Below, piece by piece: positions 22,701-34,155 of a DNA stretch of 64,000 nt. A model generated the notes under the pieces. That model ran no database searches and was not told where the DNA came from. It saw only the letters and a list, made by a program, of their open reading frames with translations. A program made the position numbers and the translations under genes. Position 1 is the stretch's first letter. The number at the start of each line of letters is the position of its first letter. Source of the stretch: Nymphaea colorata (lineage: Eukaryota > Streptophyta > Magnoliopsida > Nymphaeales > Nymphaeaceae); the NCBI RefSeq assembly GCF_008831285.2, contig NC_045145.1, forward strand, positions 7,004,802 through 7,068,801, written 5' to 3'.

Positions 22701-25700
22701 TTCAAGCTCGCCGTTAAGCAAGGGCATCGGGGCGGCCCAGCTTGATAAGGAGCTGGGCTCGGGTCAGCCCGACACTTGAAACCTGGGCTCGGGCCCGGCC
22801 CGGCCATTCAAACCCGAGCCTGGCCTAGGGCTGACCTGATTAAATTAATTTTTTTAATATAAAATAACATATAAATGTAATTAATTGTAATAAAATATTA
22901 TATTTATATATAAAAAATTAATAAAAATAATATTTTGAAAAAAATATCAGGCCCACTTGGGCTTATCGGGCCCAACCGGGGTTGCCCGATAAATTATTGG
23001 GCCGGCTTGGGCCCAATTCGAGCTGGGTACCGGGTACCTGCCAGCGGCCCGGTGCCACCTTACTCGCCGTATTATACTCGAGAAAAACCTCGCCGTTTAG
23101 AACTCCACTATGTTATAAGCCCATCTTGTTGGCCTCCTGTAGGGTATGTGATTCCATCTCACGCTGAAGGTGCAGGTTGTACAGGATTAACTGGGCTAAA
23201 CTTTCCTGTTTGATGGGCTTTCGACAGAGATAAAAATAGGTGGTCATTAAGACATTTGTGGAATCAAAGGCAGATCTGATTCATATTCAGATGCAGAAAA
23301 GCTTTACCAAATTTATTTAATTACCCCATAGTTTTATTGGATATCCATCAGAATCAGGTATGATACCCCAAAGTGAACATGCATGTTTCAGATTTGTTCT
23401 AAGAATCCTAACTAGCTCTAGTAAAGTTTTTGGACAAATCGGACACCTTTGCATCCCTAAATCACTTTTTGCTTCTCACAACCATATCCCAGTGCATACA
23501 TACTTACTTATATACATATATGCACACACACACACACACACAGATTTATTTCTATTTGCTTGCATTTACCACTGCGACAATGTTACAGCAAATGTTATCG
23601 TTATTTGGGAATTTCAATATTGTAATCATGGACTTGAAAGAGAAAATATTGCAATATTTATAAAATGTTGTGGACAATTCTGTAACAGTTGGAGAGCAGG
23701 TGGTAGGAGTATTGTAGAGGATTGTGTGGCAAAACCTTGGTTCTAGTCACAGCACTGGCACTCTGCCTTATGCTTTTCCATGGTATTGTCGTCCTCATAA
23801 AGTTTGGTGGTTGAGCTGTCCAAAGTTTACCTGACAAGGATGAGGCCTATTCAGTGGCCCAATCCTTGGAACTTCTACATCATACAAGAAAAGAAGTCGC
23901 AAAGTTGAGTTATAACATACAAAACAATGTAGAACGTATTTCTGGAAAGAAGTCAAACAAACAATTTTCCAACATGAAAAGAACACCAGTTAAAAGATCC
24001 AGTTTCTTTAGTTCACAGACCAAACCAAATTATTGCTTCCGTTTCTGTTGGTGGTTTTCTATATTCCGCCTAGGTGTTCCATTGTATATATAGTAGATGG
24101 AATTGGTTTATTCATTTCTTGAAAATTTAAGTTAAATATTTGATTCTCTATGTATTGAATGAATTGTTGGTCTACTGAAGGCTTAGTAGTCAAAGGCATA
24201 TGTGAGCATTCACCTGGGAGCTGAGTGCCAGACTGATCAACTGCATGACTAACCTAGGCAGAGCTTCCTAGTTGGTGCCTAGGTCACTGTAGTCAGCTAG
24301 GCTGAAACAACAAGGCACGAACCATGAGTTTTTATTCTATTTAATTGATTTTTTTTTTTTCAGTGAAAAGATAAAATCATAGAGTGATATGCATTTTTCA
24401 TATAAGCACTATACATATCTGTTCATAACTGTTTACCCTTCAATATCAATTATTGTATTTCAATTTGCCTAATCAATCTTATATATATATATATATATAT
24501 ATATAGATCTATGTCACACGGGTACTCCTCCAAAGGAGGAGTACCCGTATGGTACCGGTACGACACGGGTACCAGTACGGGTACGGGGTTGGGTACGCCT
24601 TTTTTGTGCGTTGACCGTACCGGGTACGGTCAACGCACCGGAGGTCATTTTTGACCTTTTTTTGGGCACGGTCAACTTTGACCGAGTCCAAATGTGTCTT
24701 TTTTTTATTTTAACGATTTTTAGATTTTAAAGTTTTAAACGATTATAACGTTAAAAAAAAGCTCGAAACTCTTAAAACATGTTTTCGTTTTAAGGGTTTC
24801 GTTTCCTCTCATCGTGCGACGGCCAGCGACGGTAGGAGGCGAACGGCGACGGTGAAGGCGAAGGCAGTTGAACGGCGACGGTGATCGACGACGGTAGGAG
24901 GCGAACAGCGACGGGTTTCGTTTCCTCTCATCGTGCGACGGCCGGCGACAGGCAAAGGCGGCGACCGGCGACGAAAGGCGAAGACAGTTGAACGGCGACT
25001 GATCGGCGATGGTAGGAGGCGAACGGCGACGGCAGGAGGCGAACGGCGGCGGTATATTTTTGTTTTTACCATGTTTTAGTTCATTTTCATTGGTTCTGCC
25101 CCTGCCTTCACCTCCGGCGACGACCGTTGGGCGTTGTATTGTTTCTGTTCTTTCACTATTATCTCTTGTTTTCTGTTTGCGTAGTTGATTCTCAATGAGT
25201 CCATCTTTTTTGCGTAGTTGTTTTCTGTTTTTCGTTGTATGCAGCGTGTTTTGTTTGGCCAACAGATTGCAGCGTGTTTTCTGTTTTTCGTTGGGTTCAT
25301 CCCAATCTGCTGATGAACCCAAGTCCGATGTCTTTTGAGCATGTCCTTTGATAAATTGAAAAGAACTCCAAGCTTTATCACATCATATTCGTATTTTGGT
25401 ATGCCTTGTCCAACAATGACCTATTCTTCTTTGGATGCATGCCTTCCCACGTCATATACTGAATCAATTATTCACTTATTCTGCATAGACTGCATATTCA
25501 TTATTCTGTATTGCATGTTATATATTGATTGAGAAGAAATCCATTTGATATTGGTGTGAATCGTGTGATATATGTCCAATTACAATGTTATCTGCATGAC
25601 TGCATCAGATATTGTCTTGTACTAATTAGGAACAAAGCTGATGTATTTTGAATGTTAATTATGAGACTGAGGAGAATGAGAATGTATTTATGAATATGAC

Positions 25701-26004
25701 AATATGTTATTCTGATTGTGTAATTTTTGATATAGATATGTGCAAATATGTTATTTTTCTGCATTTTTTGACATATATATGTGTGTGTGTACGGCCGTAC
25801 CCCGGTACCCAAGTTTTTTGAAAATGGTCTGTACCCGTACCAGTACCGGCACCCGTACCAGTACCGGCACCCGTACCCGTACCCATGTGACATAGATATA
25901 GATAGATAGATAGATATGCATTTTTCATATAAGCACTATACATATCTGTTCATAACTGTTTAACCTTCAATATCAATTATTGTATTTCAATTTGCCTAAT
26001 CAAT

Positions 26005-26068
<64 letters not shown>

Positions 26069-28125
26069 ATATGCGGTTCATCATTTTTTTATTTTTTATT
26101 TTCTTTTACTTTTTTGGACCATCTAGGCAAAACCTAGGCCTTTTAGAAGGTCAACAGCATAGGCCTTCCTAGCACTTTTGACTACTACAATTGAAGGTTG
26201 GGTAGGATGTGTTTTTCTTCTTTCTTCCTTCAGATAAATACATTCTAATATTCTATGACTTTAAGTACTTTCAGTTGTCTTCCATATCTTGCCAGGGATG
26301 GACTATGTTCTTGATGAAGTCTTTCATTAAACACACACCTCCATTTGTTTATCTTATTATGCTCTTGGATGAGTTTTTAATGGTTGTGGGGCATTCTGCC
26401 CATGATGGCACATTAGTCCTGCATAGATGTTGAATTTGGATGTACATATTATCAACATAACATGCTTAAATCAACAGTTTTATTTTATAGTTGAAAGGAG
26501 AGTGCTCCTCATTTCATATGGTTCTCTTGTTCAAATCCCATAATGGACAAAAGCTCATTGTTTTCTCTTGTGCAAATCTCTATAGCTTCTGGGTCGATCA
26601 TTCTATTAATTGATGGGTCTCTTTTGCTCCTGAAAAGGATAAAAGCTGATTTATGCTCTTCTGATACTGCTAGATGCATGCAATGAATGAAGATGCTTCA
26701 CATAGATCCTTGAATCTCATGGAAGAGATGCTGAGTGCCACTTCATTTTCACGGCAGTTGGCTGACCAAATAACTCTTGCAAAATCATATATAATTATTG
26801 CGAAAGAAAGCGATAATCAGCCCCTTGCTTGGGAGCTAAGTTTGCAGATCCGAGAAGCACAACTTTTACTGTCCAAGGCTGTCACAAGAGAAGCTCCAAT
26901 CACACCCTATGAAGCTGAGCCTATTATCAAAGGGTTTGCATCTTTAATCTACAAGGCTAAAGAAGCTCACTATGATACTGCAACTACAATTATGTCACTG
27001 AAAGGGCATATTGAGTCTCTTGAAGAACGTGCCAATGCTGCTATTGCACAGAGCACTGTATTTGGACAATTAGCTGCTGAGGAATTACCAAAGAGTCTCT
27101 ATTGTCTTGGCATCAAATTGACCCTTGAGTGGACCAGAAATCCTTCGATTGAAAAACATGCAAAAGAGCAGAAGAACTATCCCCAATTTATGGACAACCA
27201 CCTCTACCACTTCTGCATATTTTCTGATAATATATTGGCCACCTCAGTTGTTGTAAATTCTACTGTTTGTAATGCTGATCATCCAAAGCAGCTTGTGTTT
27301 CACATTGTCACAGATGGCATCAACTACAAAGCCATGCAGGCTTGGTTTTTTTCCAACGATTACAAAGGAGCAACAGTTGATGTGCAAAATTTTGAGCAAT
27401 TCAGTTGGTTGAACACTTCTTATGTTCCAGTTCTGAAACAACTCCATGATGATGAAGTACAGGCTTTCTACTTCAAGGGTGCTGAAGAGTTGAGCAGTGA
27501 ACTCAAGTTTCGCAACCCCAAATACCTTTCTTTGCTGAACCATTTGAGATTCTACATACCTGATATCTATCCCTCATTGGAGAAGGTGGTTTTCCTTGAT
27601 GATGATGTTGTAGTCCAAAAGGATCTGACCTCTCTCTTCTCAATTGATTTGCATGGGAATGTGAATGGTGCTGTGGAGACATGCCTTGAGTCCTTTCATC
27701 GTTATTACAAGTACCTTAATTTCTCAAATCCTGAGATTAGTGCAAAGTTTGATCCACAAGCTTGTGGATGGGCATTTGGCATGAATATATTTGATCTCAT
27801 GGAATGGAAGAAAGCTAATGTGACAGGCCGATACCGGTATTGGCAAGAGAAGAATTCAGACCAAATGCTTTGGAAGCTGGGCACTCTGCCTGCTGGTCTC
27901 CTTGCATTTTATGGCTTGACAGAGCCCCTTGATCGCAGGTGGCAGACCTTGGGTTTGGGTTATGACTCAAATATTGATAACCGACTGATAGAAAGTGCAT
28001 CTGTCATTCACTACAATGGCAACATGAAGCCATGGCTTAAGTTAGCAATTAGCAGGTACATTCCTCTTTGGGAGCGATATGTGAACTTTGCAATTCCAAC
28101 TTTGCGTGAGTGCATCGGGCACTGA
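19790..28125 (+). CDS. GAUT11: Galacturonosyltransferase, GAUT11-type (GT8)
   Basis: Two exons, 19790-19930 and 26674-28125, join in phase 0 to give 530 residues, close to the known length of GAUT11 proteins. Exon 1 encodes a basic cytosolic tail and one membrane anchor (about residues 17-36), the type II layout of Golgi enzymes. Exon 2 carries the stem (S-A-T-S-F-S-R-Q-L-A, I-A-K-E) and the GT8 catalytic domain from about residue 224. The metal/donor motif F-L-D-D-D-V-V-V-Q has its three aspartates at about 356-358. The C-terminal H-Y-N-G-N-M-K-P-W is at about 493-501. Family members transfer galacturonic acid from UDP-GalA onto pectic homogalacturonan in the Golgi. The start is the first ATG before the anchor. 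A preceding TTTTGCAG near 19750 suggests a 5' UTR intron. The exon join rests on length and phase; a missed small exon is possible but unlikely. Confidence 0.88.
22368..22424. repeat. Short perfect-type hairpin in the GAUT intron
   Basis: ACGGTAATTTAATTTTTCG (22368-22386) is followed after a loop of 19 bases by its inverse (22406-22424) with one mismatch. The 19-bp stem is surrounded by further A/T-rich repeats. It could be a foldback-transposon core. Confidence 0.8.
22715..23062. mobile_element. hAT-like MITE, TAAG-end family, copy C
   Basis: The exact 8-bp direct repeat CTCGCCGT lies at 22707-22714 and 23063-23070. The ends are TAAGCAAGGGCATCGGGGCG and, inverted, TAAGGTGGCACCGGGCCG. GC-rich arms (GGGCTCGGGCCCGGCC near 22785) surround an AT-rich core. 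This copy fixes the family borders. It lies in the GAUT intron. Confidence 0.85.
23520..23542. repeat. (CA)n microsatellite
   Basis: A short CA run in the GAUT intron; overlapping open frames are artefacts. Confidence 0.8.
24386..24480. repeat. 95-bp direct repeat, left copy
   Basis: It starts GATATGCATTTTTCATAT and ends CCTAATCAATCTT. The partner at 25913-26007 differs at a single visible position. The pair brackets the hAT-like element at 24509-25895, and each copy runs into a TA microsatellite. Confidence 0.9.
24481..24508. repeat. (TA)n tract and left target duplication
   Basis: The TA run ends in ATATAGAT (24501-24508), the 8-bp target duplication of the element that follows. Confidence 0.85.
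24509..25895. mobile_element. hAT-like element, CTATGTCAC-end family, 1.39 kb
   Basis: The left end is CTATGTCACACGGGTAC and the inverted right end is CTATGTCACATGGGTAC (16 of 17 identical). The exact octamer ATATAGAT flanks both sides (24501-24508 and 25896-25903). Subterminal DNA is packed with GTACC/GGTAC words, including an inverted GTACTCCTCC / GGAGGAGTAC pair. The interior (about 24790-25130) is GC-rich and internally repeated. A minus-strand open frame of 195 codons (25322-24735) crosses it, but its arginine/serine-rich product is low in complexity and unlike any transposase. The element is probably non-autonomous and may carry captured sequence. Confidence 0.85.
25913..26052. repeat. 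95-bp direct repeat, right copy, then (TA)n
   Basis: 25913-26007 repeats 24386-24480 with one visible substitution (TTTAACC for TTTACCC). A TA tract of about 45 bases follows. A GATA tract (about 25896-25912) separates it from the element. Confidence 0.9.
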
Positions 28126-28465
28126 TTCATCATTGGTTAGAAGCCCATTTTGTAGGACTTATTCTTGAATCCAGAATGCAACTGAAGAACTATATGCAAT
28201 TGCATGAACATTGGAGAGTTCAATTGTTTGATTCTATTGTTCAGAAGATAAGGTGAAGGGCCTTCAGAATTCTTTGCCTCCAATCAATTTTTTGTAGCAA
28301 TTGATTTTAGTGGATATACAGCAGATGCGTTAGTCATTTTTTCTGTAACTCTAGAGATTATTAGAATGATATGTTGGTAAATGAAAATTTTGCTTGGGTT
28401 AGTGAGTTCTATCACATGCCATGCACACAAATCTTGTGAACATATGGCGGAACAACAAAGCAAAA
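28126..28465 (+). other. Probable 3' UTR of the GAUT gene
   Basis: AT-rich DNA after the stop codon; no strong poly(A) signal could be singled out. Confidence 0.4.
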
Positions 28466-28605
28466 ACGAACTGAAGGCAGAACAAAGAATGGAGAGCTTT
28501 GATAAACTACGAAAATTAAGGTTTTCATCTTTGTTGCTTATGAAATCACAAAGAGAAACGAACGAAGGCAGTACAAAGCATGAAGAGCTTTGATAAACAC
28601 TACTC
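28466..28605. repeat. Imperfect tandem duplication, period about 92 bp
   Basis: ACGAACTGAAGGCAG... and ACGAACGAAGGCAG... each continue to GAGCTTTGATAAAC. The two copies are diverged by several substitutions and a small indel. Confidence 0.65.
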
Positions 28606-31600
28606 TAATCAAGGTATTAAACTTTGTCGCTTTCCGACAGCTGTTCCAACTGAAAACTTGTCTCCTCAGAGTTCTTGAAGCCAAAGAAACTTCAATGTTC
28701 CAGAAAACCATTGGATAGTTCAGCTGTTGCTTATATACTGTCACAGGGGAATGCCTGGGAGAGCACCGCGCCCGTGTTGACAAGACTTGGGCATAGGACA
28801 TGGCAGACTCGTATTTTGAATTTTTTTGGGTATGTCTTGGTATTTTTGTTTGGGTAATGGTAATCTATATTTTGTGAAATATTTTTTTCTTAAAATTATA
28901 TATATATATATATGTGTGTGTGTCTACCATAGTTCATAGCTTATACAAAACAAATGGTGGTTAGATATACTTGCCACGATATTTCAAATTCCCCTGTTGC
29001 CTTTTTTTTTTCCCCCTTTCGCTCGGAAGGGTTGGTCTTGGAAACAGAGTTTGGTCATTTTTCGGTAGGTACCCAACTCTAATTAATTTGCAGCTTGCAA
29101 CTTTTTTGACCCCAAGATGCATCTGTGTTTCTGCAGATGCAGATTCCCTTGACTGAACCAATGAAGTGGCTTCCTTTAGCAATGAGCTTACAGGACCATC
29201 ACAGTCCTGAGAAGCCAAGTTTCTGTTTTACTTCTCTCCTAGATGCAGAAGTGTTAGATCATCCAACCACAACACGTAAATAGGTGGCCGAGGAATTTCA
29301 AAACTCAACAGCTTACAAGTTACAACTACTTATACTTTCAAGCTTCCAAAAAAAGTCAGATCCGCCAAACCTGCATCTTTCACTTTATCCAATCAACATC
29401 TTGTGGATTCAACCATTCAAGTACAGAAGTGGTTGGATCTGGTTTTGAATCGTCAATCAGAATTCAGGAAGAGTGACCTATCAAACTAGTACATGTTTAG
29501 CTGGATTGAACAATGTCCTTGTACATCCAAGTACATGAGTTCGTGGTCAGATCTGGCTTTGCAACGCCAAATCCAACTAAAAATTAGTAAATCTGAATCT
29601 GGTTAAAAAAACACAGCTTTTAAGTAAAACCATATCTGTTAAATATTATAAAGCTGATGGTCCCTGTCCAAGAAATCATACTTGGTGAAACATTTATGGC
29701 TTGAACCTGATGATCCAATGTTACAGATTGATGGGTAAACCTGGATCTAAACTCACTTGAAGGCAGTGGTACATCCCCAAACTCAGCGTGGCATACATAT
29801 AGAATGCCCACGAATCAAAATGGTAGGATTTTTTTTTCTTTTTTGAAAAAAATCAATAGAAAGATTTACTTTCAAAATAACTGAACTTGCGATGTATCTA
29901 GTCCTGCGGAGGAAAAGCACTAAAATAAATAATTTTTTTTATAGTGTTTAGAATCAAAAAGTAAATTAGGCGTGGGTGCAACATGATATATGCACACAGA
30001 CACACACTCTCTCTTTCTCGTTCTCTCTCTCTCTCTCTCTCTTTGCTATATAGTTAACTATTGACTGTTTAATAGCCTTATTTAGGAGTTGTCCTGATTA
30101 ATGGCGAAGCCTCCTACTAGGAGCTTGGAGGCAGGGTTCCTCGACTAAATTTTGGAAAATTATCAATGAGAAGACTCGAAATAGAACATTGTTTGAAACA
30201 TATGAACTCAAATTTATCGGAATAATAGAAAGTGAAATAATATAAAAAATCCAAGTCAAATTTTAAAGATCAAACCACCTCAGTTTGACCCATAAACATA
30301 TTATCAAACATGTTGTATGCCATGAAACATCATAGTAGATTCATAAATATGTAACATTGGACACTTGGATGCTTAACCTATGCATCCAATGAAAAGTCTG
30401 TGCACACTATGAAAATTTAAGTGTTTCAGTTCTAAGGGTCAGGCATCGTCCAAAAATTTCACTAAAAACACCCTCTCTCATCCATTTTCAACCATCCAAG
30501 GCCCTTTGAATCTCTTCTCTCTCTCTCTCTCTCTCTCTTAAAAATTTCTCTAGTCATTTCTCTACAGAATGAAAACAAGAGGATCAATTTACCAATTTAC
30601 AAATGACAGAAGGGTCCATGTATCCAATTCAAGAAACAATCAACAGGTCTAATTCAATGTCACAAAAAAAGCAAAAGTTTTTCAATCGAGTCTAACAAAT
30701 AATAATAATAAATACCTCTAAATCGTCCAACATATTTCAACTAGAACAGTTATACAAAGCCAGCGTGTGCCATAAACAACATATTATGTTACTTAAATAA
30801 TTGGAATCCATAGTTCACTTAGATAATATACATAGCATAGCAAAATGAACACAAAACATCAAGGATGGTTCTTTATATAGAACTTAAAATTGTCCGAACA
30901 ACCAAATTTTATTATACAATTAAATCACTTTAATTTCTCAAATAAATCTTATTAAAGTATCTCTTCAAGTCATTAAAACCTCGTGAATATCCCACCAGAG
31001 AATGCGGACCATGTTTAAGTTGATTCTTGTATGTAGAGGTCATGCAGCATTTCATTGGAGTGTCAGTTGACTTTCATTTCTCGATCTATATATCCTTCTT
31101 GTTTCATGGGGTCTTTAGTTAGAAGAAACCTTTAGATGTAATTCTACAAGAACATACATATCGACTTTTTTTACTTGCATATACTGTGTTTCATATTAGA
31201 AGGTAGATGAGCAAAAACTCGAGTGATCATTCAATTGTATCAATATTTTAATCAAGTGATATTACTCTTAAAAAGGTTAACCCTGGTGACGGCACAAGGG
31301 AATGTGTAGAGTCTGTAGACTTCATAGAATCAAATTCCATCTCTATTCTAGCATTTTCAAAATGCTGGTGATCGGTATAAACTCAATTGATCAGTGTGAA
31401 TAAGAAGTATCTCCCGACGAAAAGAACCATAGACTAATTTCTCAACACTCTCCAACTCATCTTGTACTTAATTCCTCCTGTCAAGTACAAGATGAACAAG
31501 TAACATGAACAATAAAAGAACACGCAGTTTAGAGTGGTTTCAGCTTAATTTTGCCTACGTCCATGGTTTCTCTCACTTGATTCCATTGTCATACAAAACC

Positions 31601-31919
31601 AGTCTTTCTTTTTCGAAAATCCCGTTCTATAGTGCAAAATAGGACTGCCAAAAAAACCCATCTTTTTAAAAAAGATGCGGAAAAAGAAAATGAAAGAGAA
31701 CGTAAAAATGCATTTTTTGCATTTCTTATTGCTTCTTTTTACTCTGACATTTTGTTTTTAGTTTCTTTTTCTCAAAATTTTAAAACACTTGCTGAGATTT
31801 TCTCGAGATTTTTAATTTTGCCATGCTGTACTCGAGAAAAACTTCACTGTTTCAAACCCGTAAACGATATTTGTGATAACGATTGAACATATATTAATTT
31901 TTCATCAAGAGGTTCGGCT
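28606..31919. other. Intergenic with microsatellites
   Basis: About 3.3 kb without a recognised gene. It contains (TA)n-(TG)n near 28898-28922, (CT)n at about 30007-30042 and (CT)n at about 30512-30538. Confidence 0.4.
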
Positions 31920-31924
31920 GATAA

Positions 31925-32378
31925 TGTAAGATCATTTGGTGGGCCGACATATATCTATGAGGAATTTCACACATTATGACTGTCTTAAGGTAAATATCCG
32001 CTTAAGTGATTGCGTTTTGGGATATTACGTCATTTTAGATGGTATGAGGTGATTTTGAAATGTATAGATACCTGTATGTAATTACGAACTCTTTGATGGG
32101 TTGAATTCGCAATTGCCCTTAATATAAAATGGTAGTGATCCTTGGGGTCGTGTGAATGGTTGCCTGAGACATTGGTTTCTAGGGTTTCCTCTTTCCCATT
32201 TGAGAGAGACCTCACGTGCACTGCACGTACCCTTTCCCGAGCACCAGTTCAGATGGATTCACGTACACTTTCGCTACAGTTAAGATTTTCTTTTGGTTTC
32301 AATGATTTAGCATGAACACGATCCTGTTTAGGGTATATACGTTTGGTTTTGTATATGCATGAGGGAGAAATCCCAACA
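31925..32378 (+). repeat. 5' LTR of the Copia element
   Basis: 454 bases, from TGTAAGATCATTTGG to AAATCCCAACA, with TG...CA ends. It is closely similar to the 3' LTR apart from scattered substitutions and two visible length differences. Confidence 0.95.
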
Positions 32379-32380
32379 AT

Positions 32381-32392
32381 TGGTATAAGAGC
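32381..32392 (+). other. Primer-binding site of the Copia element
   Basis: TGGTATAAGAGC begins two bases after the LTR and differs by one base from the initiator Met-tRNA-complementary TGGTATCAGAGC. Confidence 0.85.
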
Positions 32393-32499
32393 CCATGTTC
32401 ATTGTTGAATCGTTGATCTTTGGATGGTTTTTTTTTGTGCGTTCTTCCTTTTCGATTCTTCCATGTTCTTGGCTGCAAGTTTTTTTTTTTAAAAAAAAA

Positions 32500-33120
32500 G
32501 GGTTGAGGGCCTGCGACGGAAGCCATCGGGCTTTCGTTGCAGCCATCAGGAGGATCGAAAGGATCGGTAGGCGTCGGTCGCCATTGGGCGACGGCGGGCC
32601 TCCGGCGCATCCCTGCCTGTGGCCACCCACGCCGTTGGGTGGCCTATCGGTGCCCTCCGTGCCTCTGTCGCAGCCACGAAAGAGGAAGAAGAAGGAGAAG
32701 GCGACGGTAGGGAGGGGTGGGAGGTTTCAGGCCGTCAAGGTGAGCATCGGCCGGCCGTTGGGCGACGGCTGACCTCTGGCCGCCCTGGCACGACCTGCCG
32801 GCGGCCACCCACGCAGTTGGGTGGCCTGTCGGTGGTTTTCTCGTAGCCGCTGCAGCCGCCCACACACAAAAACCAGAAAGAGAAGGGGGCGGAAATCAGG
32901 AGAGGAAACCGGCCCGGTCGGCCATCGCGGTGGGCAACGGCCGGCCGTCTTGGCAGCACCCGCCGGCCGTCTTGGCAGCACCCGCCGGCGGCCACCCACG
33001 AAGTTGGGTGGCCTGCCAGTGGAAGACCACCGCCGGCCTGCCGTTCGGCAGGCGAGTGGTGGAGGCGACTCTCGCGATCGCGGGTCGGACCGGGTCGGGT
33101 CTTGATAGACCCGATCCGGA
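32500..33120 (+). repeat. GC-rich leader with three diverged units of about 185 bp
   Basis: The word GGCCACCCACG...GTTGGGTGGCCT occurs at about 32621, 32803 and 32990, each followed by similar CGGTG/CAGTGG sequence and preceded by GCGACGG-type sequence. This shows three tandem units with a period near 185. A 21-bp CCGGCCGTCTTGGCAGCACC unit is also doubled at about 32941-32982. The GC content contrasts sharply with the AT-rich element around it. Open frames occur on both strands, but none starts a recognisable protein. Confidence 0.8.
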
Positions 33121-33194
33121 TCCATCAGTTAAAGAAAAATGCCGCCCGCTTCCGCTCGCTTTAAGTTTTTCGGACCGGGTCGGTCCATATGGTT

Positions 33195-33510
33195 TGTTTT
33201 GAAACAGAACCGATTCAGTTTGATTTAGAACCGGTTCGCAACTTTCTGAACTGATTCAGACCCTTTTCAGACCGGTTTAGTTGATTTTCAGACCGATTCA
33301 GGGCATTTCAGACCGGTTCATTTAGTTTTGGAGCCGATTTTAGCCATTTTTTAACCGGTTCAGTGGGTTTCAGAATCGATACGGTCTATTCTTGACCGTT
33401 TCGTCCAATTTTTAGATCAGTTCAGCCCTATTTAGGGCCTTGTGAGTGCTTTTGTTGTAGTTTAAGAACGATACGGGCCATTTTAAGGCCAATTCAGTAG
33501 TTCTTGACTC
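33195..33510 (+). repeat. Degenerate GACCGGTTCAG array in the Copia leader
   Basis: Words such as GAACCGGTTC, GACCGGTTTAG, GACCGATTCAG and AACCGGTTCAG recur about every 30 bases over about 300 bases, between the GC-rich units and gag. This is a decayed short-period tandem array. Confidence 0.75.
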
Positions 33511-34155
33511 ACTTAAGCACGATTATGGTACCGGTTTATAAAACTTTGGACTCTTTTGGGCCCATATCATTGAATCATTTGGTCTTGGATTCAAGATAGG
33601 GATAATGTTGTATGCAATTTTAATTTATGTATAATGTTTTGCATGTTATTAAAATTGTAGATATGCTTTAGATGAATGTTTGGACCATGAATTTGAATTT
33701 TGGCCATGTCTATTGTTCGAAATGAGTAGGTTTGTACTTTATGTCGCTAAAGTGACATCTGTTGTACGAATTTGCCTGTTTTGAACATTAGATGATAATA
33801 TACTTGATCCATGCGGGCAATGATCAACCCAAAGGAGGATTGTTGTTTGGTCAGGTTTAAGTATATAGGGCAATGAATATGTAATAATTTTCAGGTTTTC
33901 AGGTGAATAACAAGTCAATCCAAAGATAGGCTCGTTATTTGACAGGGTTAATTATCTATATTCATTGTTGACCAAGAATACCACTTGCAGTTAGTATTTC
34001 AATCCAAAGATTGGATATTAACGTTGCACCGGTACCTTATGATGGGTTTTTGGGTCATCGTGTTTAAATTCATTTATATTTGTTGTTTCATCTTTGTACA
34101 TGTATTGATTGTGAGCATGCTTTGGTTTGTTCTTTGTACAGTGAGTTCTACTTCC

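Larger units (their letters stand above)
19931..26673 (+). other. 6.7-kb intron of the GAUT gene
   Basis: Between GTGATC after exon 1 and CTGCTAG before exon 2. It has been enlarged by at least two hAT-like insertions (22715 and 24509), a direct-repeat pair and TA microsatellites. The remaining sequence is AT-rich without coding signal. Confidence 0.75.

Noticed and set aside
24735-25322. 195-codon minus-strand open frame in the hAT-like element
   Set aside because: Product is low-complexity (repeated R-R-R-S-P-P) and lacks hAT transposase, BED-finger or dimerisation motifs.
32299-33202. Several overlapping open frames on both strands in the Copia leader
   Set aside because: High GC content removes stop codons; the frames follow the 185-bp repeat and show no recognised domain.
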